64,000 nt of DNA from Clostridia bacterium (GTDB lineage Bacteria > Bacillota_A > Clostridia > Oscillospirales > CAG-272), in the NCBI GenBank assembly GCA_017466455.1, contig JAFTUD010000025.1, positions 1 to 64,000 on the forward strand. The letters run 5' to 3'. The translations under genes and the position numbers were made by a program. Positions 6,273-13,875 of the stretch are shown here, one piece after another. Within the stretch, counting starts at the first letter, position 1. The number at the start of each line of letters is the position of its first letter. The notes beneath the pieces are model-generated. The model had not been told where the DNA came from, ran no database searches, and saw only the letters and a program-made list of their open reading frames with translations.

Positions 6273-9269
6273 ATGGATTTTAATCAGGCAATGAAGCCGT
6301 ATAGAATTAAGCTCGTAATTGAAGCGCTCATCAGAGCGATTATGACAGGCTTGTTCTTTGGACTTGCGCTTTCACTTGTATCAGCCTGCGTATTTAGATT
6401 TATCGTTCAAGAAATCAACGCAGTAGCTTGGATAGTGACACTCGGCGTAGGCGTAGCAACGGCAATCGCAATAGGTGTATCAACCTATCTAAAGAGGTTT
6501 AGATCAAACCAAAACAAGCTCGCAAAGAGAATTGACGCTCTCGGACTTGATGAGCGTGTAACAACAATGGTAGAGTTCAAGAAGGACCGTTCTTATGTTG
6601 CAAAGGTTCAGCGTGAGGACACAATGGATCGCGTTTCTAAGCTTAACATTAAACAGCTTAAGATTAGATTCCCGCTATTCAGAATCATTTCTTGCACCGC
6701 AATGCTTCTTGCAGTATTGCTTCTCCTCTCAATCGTACCGCCTATCTCGGCTGCCGAGAGGGAAACACTTGAGATGGAAGAGCATCTTGAAAGAATTCAG
6801 CAAGAGCTTCACCAAATGATTGATGAGTCTGATACAACCGACGCCTTCAAGGACAGAACAAAGGATCAGGTTGATAAGCGGATTGAGGAAATCAGAAACA
6901 ATAACGACCTCACAAACGCACAAAAGATCTTTATGGCAGAAATGCTTAAGGATAGACTTCTTACATCAATAGAAATTCAAAAGGAAATCTATGAGATAAG
7001 AGATATAATTGATGCCGCTGTTGAGGAAGGACTTAGCGAGAGCTTCGCTGATATGCTTCATTCAATCGTTGACCGTCTTGAAAAGAGACTTGATGTAACA
7101 AAGACCGACCTTGAGAAGTACGAGGACATTCGTGCTACAAGAAAGGAAATTGAAAAGCTCATTGAGGAACAGCTCGAAATGCTCGATGAAACAATCGACA
7201 AAATGGAGCAAGATAACGAAGAATTGAAAGAGGAACTCGAAAAGACCGAGAACGAAACTCTTCAGGACATCGTTGACAAGATGGATCAGGTTGAGGAAAA
7301 GCAGGATCAGGTAGACGAAAAGCAAGAGCAGGTAGACCAAGCGCAGGATAAGCTTGACCAAGCACAAAACGAGCAGCAAAAGCAAGAGGCTCAAGAGGAG
7401 CTTGACCAAGCAAAGCAGGAGCTTGAGGATGCAAAGCAGGAGCTTGAGGACGCAAAGCAGGAGCTTGACCAGTCCATGGACCAAATCAAGGAAATGGATA
7501 GGGAACAACTTGAAGACCTTACACAAGACCTTGAACAGGCTTTGGAAAACACAAAACAAGATACAACTATGAAGGATGTATTTGAGGACCTCAAAGACAA
7601 CCTTAAAGAAGACCTTGAAAATTCTCAAACCGATGAGGAGCTCAAGGAAAATGTTGAAGAAACAGTAGACGAAGCGAAGAAGGACCTTCAGAACACTCTT
7701 GAAAACCAAGACAAGATGGATGACCTTAAGGACGCTCTTGAGGACTTCCAGGATGCTACAACCGAGCAGGAAAAGCAAGAGGCTATGGAGGATATCCAAC
7801 AGGCTGTTGATAACATGAAGCAGGACATTCTTGAAAACTCCAAGAATGAGCAGGATAAGCAGGATAAGCTTGAGAACATGAAGGAACAGCTTGATAAAAT
7901 CACTGAAAACTCCCCTGACTCCGAGCTTAAGGAGGATATGAAGGATCTCTCCGATAAGCTTGACCAAATCACTCAAGATATGGAAAAGGGCGAGATCATG
8001 GATGAGGAAATCTCAGACGCCTTTGATGACTTCAAGCAGGATGTTCAAGACTCCATGGAGTCAGCAGATCAGCTTGAGCAGGCAGGTCAGGAAATCACTG
8101 ATAAGCTTGATAAGGTTGAGGAGGACCTTGCAGGTGACCAAAAGCATACCGACGACATGCTCGACGATATGAAGGAAACCGTAGAAAAATCCGACGCAAG
8201 CGAGGAAGCAAAGGACCAGATGAACGAGGCTATCAAGGACCTTGAAAACAAGCTTGACGACATTTACCAAAACGCCGAGGACAAAAAGAACGAGGCGATG
8301 GAAAATATCCAAAAGGATCCTAACATGACAGAGCAGGAAAAGAACGATGCTATGCAGGATGCTATGGATAAGATAGACTCCGAAACAAAATCAGAAATCA
8401 ATCAAGAGATTACCGATACTAAGAACGAGATTGATAATATGATTCAAGAAGATAAACAAAAGCAAGAAAACGCATCCGACTCTATGCAGGATAAGGAAAC
8501 CATGAAAGAGGTTGGAGATGCGATGGAAAAGGTTGAAGACGCTGAAACTGATAAGGAATACGACGATGCGCAAAAGGATCTTGACAACGCATTCGAGAAT
8601 ATGAAGGATCAGTTTGAGCACCTTGAGGGTGACGAGCTCAATGAAAAGCTTGAGGAGATCTCCAAGGATATGCAATCATCAGCTGATGAGCTTCCTGAGA
8701 ACAACGAGTTCAAGGCACCTCTTGAAAACGCTGCCGACAAGATGGATCAAATCGCAAAGGACGAATCTATGACCGATGAGGAAAAGAAGGATGCCGCAAG
8801 CGATGTTCTTGACCAGCTTGATAAGGAAATGGATTCCATTATTGATGAGCAACAAAAGCAGGAGAGCACAAGCGAACAGCTTAAGGATCAAATGCAACAG
8901 GCTCAGGATAAGATAAACCAAAACCAACAACAGCAACAACAGCCAAGCCAATCTCCGAGTGAGCAACAGCCTGAGGATTCCGAAAATCAAAAGGGCGAGA
9001 GCGATCAGGAGAAGCCACCGGAAGAAGAGGAAGAGAAGGATAAGAGCGACTCCTCTGACGGAACAGGCATGGGTAGCGTAAATGAGACGGTTTGGGATCC
9101 ATATGAGGGCGAGGTTAGCGTTGAGAACTTCCTTAACAATAACCAAGGCCATGTAAATAACCAGCTTGATAACTCCAAGGGTGATGAGGGACTCTCACCT
9201 GAGGAGCAAGAAATCATTAACGACTACTTCATTGGTATAAACGGCTGGGGAACACCGGTACAACCTTAA
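6273..9269 (+). CDS. Giant acidic coiled-coil membrane protein, first gene of the MoxR/vWA operon
   Basis: 998 residues. Three membrane helices sit near the N-terminus (about 17-42, 48-70 and 137-160). The segment between helices 2 and 3 has an LAKRID..GLDERV pattern reminiscent of DUF4175-type proteins. From about 160 to 930 it is one long Glu/Asp/Lys/Gln-rich coiled coil with local heptad repeats (for example four near-identical QELEDAK-like units around 385-410). A Gln/Pro/Ser-rich stretch and a short less charged tail close it. It has no enzymatic motif. With MoxR, DUF58 and two vWA proteins directly downstream it is most likely a membrane-anchored scaffold for that ATPase complex (inference). 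RBS AAGGAG. Confidence 0.75.
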   Translation: MDFNQAMKPYRIKLVIEALIRAIMTGLFFGLALSLVSACVFRFIVQEINAVAWIVTLGVGVATAIAIGVSTYLKRFRSNQNKLAKRIDALGLDERVTTMVEFKKDRSYVAKVQREDTMDRVSKLNIKQLKIRFPLFRIISCTAMLLAVLLLLSIVPPISAAERETLEMEEHLERIQQELHQMIDESDTTDAFKDRTKDQVDKRIEEIRNNNDLTNAQKIFMAEMLKDRLLTSIEIQKEIYEIRDIIDAAVEEGLSESFADMLHSIVDRLEKRLDVTKTDLEKYEDIRATRKEIEKLIEEQLEMLDETIDKMEQDNEELKEELEKTENETLQDIVDKMDQVEEKQDQVDEKQEQVDQAQDKLDQAQNEQQKQEAQEELDQAKQELEDAKQELEDAKQELDQSMDQIKEMDREQLEDLTQDLEQALENTKQDTTMKDVFEDLKDNLKEDLENSQTDEELKENVEETVDEAKKDLQNTLENQDKMDDLKDALEDFQDATTEQEKQEAMEDIQQAVDNMKQDILENSKNEQDKQDKLENMKEQLDKITENSPDSELKEDMKDLSDKLDQITQDMEKGEIMDEEISDAFDDFKQDVQDSMESADQLEQAGQEITDKLDKVEEDLAGDQKHTDDMLDDMKETVEKSDASEEAKDQMNEAIKDLENKLDDIYQNAEDKKNEAMENIQKDPNMTEQEKNDAMQDAMDKIDSETKSEINQEITDTKNEIDNMIQEDKQKQENASDSMQDKETMKEVGDAMEKVEDAETDKEYDDAQKDLDNAFENMKDQFEHLEGDELNEKLEEISKDMQSSADELPENNEFKAPLENAADKMDQIAKDESMTDEEKKDAASDVLDQLDKEMDSIIDEQQKQESTSEQLKDQMQQAQDKINQNQQQQQQPSQSPSEQQPEDSENQKGESDQEKPPEEEEEKDKSDSSDGTGMGSVNETVWDPYEGEVSVENFLNNNQGHVNNQLDNSKGDEGLSPEEQEIINDYFIGINGWGTPVQP

Positions 9270-9305
9270 GAACTAATAAGCATTGATAGGGAGAATTTAG
9301 AGATC

Positions 9306-10904
9306 ATGGGTACACTTGATAATAAAAACAACAATAATAATGGAGCATCTGCTGGAAACCCAGCAGATGCTTCTCCTGCTTCCAACGCGAAAATGGATGC
9401 AAATAAAAACGAAATGAACGAAAAGGAGAAGGCACAAATGGAAAAGCTTGAAAAGGCAGAGGCAGAAAAGAAGGCAAAGAAAGAGGCTAAGGCAAGAGCC
9501 GAGGAAGAAAAGGCAAAGGCTAAGGCTGAGGCAGAGGCTGCGAAGAAGGCAAAGGAAGAGGAAAAGGCTAAGGCAAAGGCTGAGGCAGAGGCTGCAAAGA
9601 AGGCAGAGGCTGAGGCGAAGGCTAAAGCTAAGGCAGAGGCAGAGGAAGCTAAGGCGAAGGCTAAGGCTGAAGCAGAGGCTGCAAAGAAGGCTGAGGCTGA
9701 CGCGAAGGCTGACGGTGCAGACGCAAAGGCTGATGATAAGAAGGCAGATGTAAAGGCTGACGCAAATGCTGATGATAAGAAGGCTGATGTAAAGGCTGAT
9801 GACAAGAAGGCTGACGACAAGAAGGTAGAGGCTGAGCCACCTCGTAGCGCCGAGGAAATTAAGATGGATCAGGTTGCCGAGAAGGAGCTTACCCTTTTCG
9901 CTGAAAAGTGCAAGAGAATCTTTGAAGAGGTTCGTAAGGATATGATCGGACAAAAGGAAGTCGTTGAGTCAACAATCGCTGCAATCATCGCAGGCGGTAA
10001 CGTACTTCTCGAGGGTGCGCCGGGACTTGGTAAAACCCGTCTTGTAAGATCACTCGGTAAGGTATTTGACCTTCCCTTCTCCCGTATTCAGTTTACACCT
10101 GACTTGATGCCTGCCGACGTTACAGGTACCAACGTAATCACCAAGGATGAGGACGGAAACTCCAAGTTTGAGTTCCAAAAGGGTCCTATCTTCTCAAATA
10201 TCGTTCTCGCGGACGAAATTAACCGTGCTACGCCAAAGACACAGGCAGCTTTGCTTGAGGCGATGCAGGAGCATAAGGTTACAGTTATGGGTGTAACAAG
10301 AAAGATGGATGAGCCATTCTTCGTTCTTGCTACACAGAACCCAATAGAGCAGGACGGTACATATCCGCTTCCTGAGGCGCAGATGGACCGTTTCATGTTC
10401 AAGATTCTCGTTCCTAACCCAAGCGCTGAGGAGCTCGGACAAATCGTTAATATGACACATAAGACAATGGAAGAAACCGCGCAAGCAGCATGTAACGGCG
10501 AGGAGCTTCTCAGAATGAGAGCCGTTGCTAAGACCATTCCTGTATCAAGCGAGGTTCTCCACTATGCGATGGTTCTTATCGCATCAACTCACCCCGACAG
10601 CGAGGTAGCAACCGAAACAACAAAGAGATTTATCCGTGCAGGAGCTTCACCTCGTGCGGCGCAGGCTATTATCACCGCAGCACAGGTTCGCGCTCTTATC
10701 AACGGTAGATACAATGTATCCTACGAGGACATCAACTCCCTCGCAGTTCCCGTACTCCGTCACAGACTTAAGCTCGGCTTCGAGGCTGTAACAGCTAAGA
10801 TGAGCCCTGATGATGTAGTAAGAAGCTTGATTGCAGACCTTAACAACACAACAGTAGATGCCGTTCAAAAGGACGCAAAGAAAGATAACAAAAAGAGAAG
10901 ATAA
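9306..10904 (+). CDS. MoxR-family AAA+ ATPase with long Lys/Ala/Glu N-terminal tail
   Basis: 532 residues. The C-terminal two thirds are a canonical MoxR (AAA_3) ATPase: Walker A GAPGLGKT at about 236-243, Walker B LADEIN, and the family motif ATQNPIEQ-GTYPLPEAQMDRF. Residues 1-175 are low complexity (Lys, Ala, Glu, then Asp-rich KADDKKAD units), which is unusual since most MoxR proteins start close to the AAA core at about 320 residues. MoxR ATPases act as chaperone-like partners of vWA proteins, which fits the genes that follow. The gene is 36 bp after the coiled-coil gene and 12 bp before the DUF58 gene, so co-transcription is very likely. Confidence 0.92.
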   Translation: MGTLDNKNNNNNGASAGNPADASPASNAKMDANKNEMNEKEKAQMEKLEKAEAEKKAKKEAKARAEEEKAKAKAEAEAAKKAKEEEKAKAKAEAEAAKKAEAEAKAKAKAEAEEAKAKAKAEAEAAKKAEADAKADGADAKADDKKADVKADANADDKKADVKADDKKADDKKVEAEPPRSAEEIKMDQVAEKELTLFAEKCKRIFEEVRKDMIGQKEVVESTIAAIIAGGNVLLEGAPGLGKTRLVRSLGKVFDLPFSRIQFTPDLMPADVTGTNVITKDEDGNSKFEFQKGPIFSNIVLADEINRATPKTQAALLEAMQEHKVTVMGVTRKMDEPFFVLATQNPIEQDGTYPLPEAQMDRFMFKILVPNPSAEELGQIVNMTHKTMEETAQAACNGEELLRMRAVAKTIPVSSEVLHYAMVLIASTHPDSEVATETTKRFIRAGASPRAAQAIITAAQVRALINGRYNVSYEDINSLAVPVLRHRLKLGFEAVTAKMSPDDVVRSLIADLNNTTVDAVQKDAKKDNKKRR

Positions 10905-10916
10905 TAGGCGGTTAAA

Positions 10917-11816
10917 ATGAAAAGAAGAATACTTGACGGTGCATTTCTTGACCGTCTTGATGCTGCCTCATTATTGCTAAAGAATCCGATGACGGGTTAC
11001 TTCGGCGGTGGAAGAAAAGCACGCTCATACGGAAGCACGGTAGAATTTGCCGACTTCCGTGAGTATTTCCCCGGCGACGACATCAGGCGTATTGACTGGA
11101 ATGTATATGCCCGTTTTGAAAAGTACTTTATAAGGCTTTTCACGGATGAAAGACAGATGCACAATCACATCTTGATTGACTGCTCTGCGTCAATGGCGTG
11201 CGGAAGCCCCGAAAAGGCTGAAGCGGCGCTTCGCATAGCTGCAGCATTTGGATATCTCTCGGTAAGCGCGATGGACCGTGTCTCCTACAAATTGCTCAAG
11301 GGCGATAAGGCAGAGGATATCGGCTTTACTGTATATAACAAGGACTCCTTCTACCGTGCCGCGCAGGTTCTTGAGGACACGGACTTTGAGGGCGAAACAG
11401 ACCTTGAAAAATCTATAGTAAACATTCAAGCACCGGGATATGATGACGGTTTAACGATTATAATTTCGGACTTTTTGACAGAGAGCGACTGGAAAAAGGC
11501 AGTTGACTTCCTTACCTTTAAGCGTAGAGAGGTTCTGATGATTCAGGTTCTTTCTCCCGATGAATTGTATCCGAACTTTGACGGTCGTGTTCACATGGTA
11601 GACTCTGAGTCAATCGGCTTTGATGACCCGAAGAACATGAGAATGCGTATCACAAGAAAAATGGTTGAGGCCTACCAGAAGGCGTTTGATGAGTATGAAA
11701 AGGAGCTTATTGACTATTGCGCAGCAAGAGAGGCTACCTTCTTCACAGCATGCTCTGACGACCCGATAGAAAAGGTTATTTTTGGAAAGGGAGCAGAAAC
11801 GGAAATTATTAAGTGA
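10917..11816 (+). CDS. DUF58 protein of the MoxR operon
   Basis: 299 residues, soluble with no membrane helix. It shows the DUF58 signature GDDIRRIDW (about 53-61) followed by AR and, about 25 residues on, a vWA-like DCSASM. DUF58 proteins are regularly encoded next to moxR and vWA genes. The product probably links the ATPase to the membrane vWA partners. The next gene starts 2 bp after its TGA stop. Confidence 0.9.
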   Translation: MKRRILDGAFLDRLDAASLLLKNPMTGYFGGGRKARSYGSTVEFADFREYFPGDDIRRIDWNVYARFEKYFIRLFTDERQMHNHILIDCSASMACGSPEKAEAALRIAAAFGYLSVSAMDRVSYKLLKGDKAEDIGFTVYNKDSFYRAAQVLEDTDFEGETDLEKSIVNIQAPGYDDGLTIIISDFLTESDWKKAVDFLTFKRREVLMIQVLSPDELYPNFDGRVHMVDSESIGFDDPKNMRMRITRKMVEAYQKAFDEYEKELIDYCAAREATFFTACSDDPIEKVIFGKGAETEIIK

Positions 11817-11817
11817 T

Positions 11818-13875
11818 ATGAATGGATATAGTTTTCTAATACAACCGCTTGGTTTGCTTGGACTACTCGGAATTCCAATTATCATACTTATCTACTTGCT
11901 TAAGTCTAAGTATGTGTCGAAGCCCGTTTCGAGTACCTTTATTTGGAAGCGAAGCCTTAAATATGTAAAGAGAAAATTGCCACTTAGCTTTATCTTCTCA
12001 CTCTTGTTGATTTTACAGCTTTTGACGGTAATTCTTGCATCATTTGCAATTTCAAGGCCACAAATTCCGCCGATTGCGGCAAAGGATACAATTATTATTC
12101 TTGACTCCTCTGCCAGCATGATGAACAAGAACCAGGACGGAAAAACCCGATACGAACTTGCTATTGAGCAAATTGAGAAGGAAGCGGGCTCAGCGGGTGA
12201 CATAAACAAAATTACCGTAATTTCCGCAGGAAGCGAGGTTAAGTACGAGGTAATGAGAAGCACTGACAGAATGCAAATTCTCGGTGCTATGTCAGAGGCA
12301 AGCTGTCAGCTCGGCTCTATCGATCTTGATAGCGCGCTTGAGTTTGCCAACAATGTGCAAAACATCAACCCCAATGCGAAAATTTATCTCTATACGGATA
12401 AGCCCTACCTTGAGGCTGACGGTGTTGAAATCAAGGACTTCTCGGGCGAGAACGATGTAAATGTAGCAATTACAAATCTTACCGACTCCTATATGGGCGG
12501 AAGGTATAGCTTTAATGCGACAATCAGCGTATTCGCACCCGAGCCAGAGGATCCAAATGAGGTTCTTTCATATGATGTTTACCTCAAGCTCACCATAGAC
12601 GGTCAGCTCGTAAGCACAGCGCCTGTAACGCTTAACGCAGGCAAGAATATCGTTACACTCACACATAAGGAAACCCTTGTTGCGAATAACGGTGTTTTCT
12701 ATCAGATGAGCCCGCTTAGCGAGTATACAAGCGCTAAGGTTGAGATTGAAAAGGTAACAGTAGCAGGAGAAAAGGAGAGCATTATCGTTGACGGTCTTGC
12801 CGAGGATAATAGCCGTAATATTTTCTCTACAACAACCGAAAGAGTTAAAATTCTTGTAGTAAGCAAGAATGTAAAGATGACAAAGGATGAGAACGGAAAT
12901 GAGGAAGCGGATCCCGCGCAAACAACCTTCCTTGTAGCGCTCCTTCGTAATATCGGATACACCCTTAGCAATAAGACCGATATCAAGAATGAAATCTCAA
13001 AGGTAAACGATGGCGGAGCTATTGAGGGCTACGACCTATATATCTTTGACGGACTTATGCCCGAAACACTTCCTACCGACGGTGCAGTATGGTTTATTAA
13101 CCCGCCTGATAACCCCGTTGGAACAGCAATTCAGCTTGATATGAATAAGAAGGAAAGCGTAACAGGCTCACCTCTTAATATGATTCCTGCGGTTGACACA
13201 GGCTCCGACGCTTATAAGATTCTTACAAAGAGCATCGGAACAAGAAACATCGCAATTAAGGAATTCCACCCCTTGTCAGTAGATCCGACAATGCTCACCT
13301 CAAGCTCAAGCTATGAGGAAGTATTTACCTGCGATAACTCATCAATCATTCTCGCAGGAAGAGAGGCGAATGTAAGAATTGTATGCTGGGGCTTTGCAAT
13401 AAGCGACAGTAATATCGCAATGCTTATCGACTTCCCGCTTCTTATCAATAATATGCTTACATATTCACTTCCAAGCTCAGTGGCAGATCGCTCCTTTGAG
13501 GTTGGACAAACGGTTAAGTTTAACGCTCCCGTTGGCGCAACTGAAATTAAGCTTCAGTTCCACCACGACGACGGAACAGTAAACGACCTTGATGTTATGG
13601 AAGCTATGGATACCGAGTTCGTTCTTGAAAGGCTCGGAAACTACGGAGTTCTCATAACCTATGAGAACGGACACGAGCAAACGATTATGATGCCAACAAG
13701 CATTCCTGCCGAAGAAAGTGACATCACCACAGTCGGCGATACCGTCGTTGCAATGGATGTAACAACCATCATCGAGGTAATTGAGGAGCCAATGGAAATT
13801 TGGCCATACATCGTAATGGCACTTCTTGCAGTGCTTATAATTGAATGGGGGGTATACTATCGTGATGAATTTTAA
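11818..13875 (+). CDS. BatA-like membrane vWA protein
   Basis: 685 residues with ATG at 11818, immediately after the DUF58 stop (an upstream in-frame TTG would overlap DUF58 by 35 bp and lacks family residues). The N-terminus carries two helices with an intervening basic loop, as in the BatA N-terminal domain. A vWA domain follows with the metal-site motif DSSASM near residue 96. A long extracytoplasmic beta-rich region comes next, and a last membrane helix ends in a short basic tail. It resembles Bat (aerotolerance-type) proteins in layout. The next gene overlaps its end by 11 bp. Confidence 0.85.
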   Translation: MNGYSFLIQPLGLLGLLGIPIIILIYLLKSKYVSKPVSSTFIWKRSLKYVKRKLPLSFIFSLLLILQLLTVILASFAISRPQIPPIAAKDTIIILDSSASMMNKNQDGKTRYELAIEQIEKEAGSAGDINKITVISAGSEVKYEVMRSTDRMQILGAMSEASCQLGSIDLDSALEFANNVQNINPNAKIYLYTDKPYLEADGVEIKDFSGENDVNVAITNLTDSYMGGRYSFNATISVFAPEPEDPNEVLSYDVYLKLTIDGQLVSTAPVTLNAGKNIVTLTHKETLVANNGVFYQMSPLSEYTSAKVEIEKVTVAGEKESIIVDGLAEDNSRNIFSTTTERVKILVVSKNVKMTKDENGNEEADPAQTTFLVALLRNIGYTLSNKTDIKNEISKVNDGGAIEGYDLYIFDGLMPETLPTDGAVWFINPPDNPVGTAIQLDMNKKESVTGSPLNMIPAVDTGSDAYKILTKSIGTRNIAIKEFHPLSVDPTMLTSSSSYEEVFTCDNSSIILAGREANVRIVCWGFAISDSNIAMLIDFPLLINNMLTYSLPSSVADRSFEVGQTVKFNAPVGATEIKLQFHHDDGTVNDLDVMEAMDTEFVLERLGNYGVLITYENGHEQTIMMPTSIPAEESDITTVGDTVVAMDVTTIIEVIEEPMEIWPYIVMALLAVLIIEWGVYYRDEF

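Noticed and set aside
7062..7976. Long minus-strand frame opposite the coiled-coil gene
   Set aside because: It is a by-product of the biased Glu/Lys/Asp/Gln codons on the plus strand, reads as Leu/Phe/Val-rich nonsense, and has no RBS. The plus-strand gene fits its operon perfectly.
9266..9953. Ala/Ser/Phe-rich minus-strand frames opposite the MoxR tail
   Set aside because: They mirror the Lys/Ala/Glu repeat on the plus strand. No start signal and no plausible protein.
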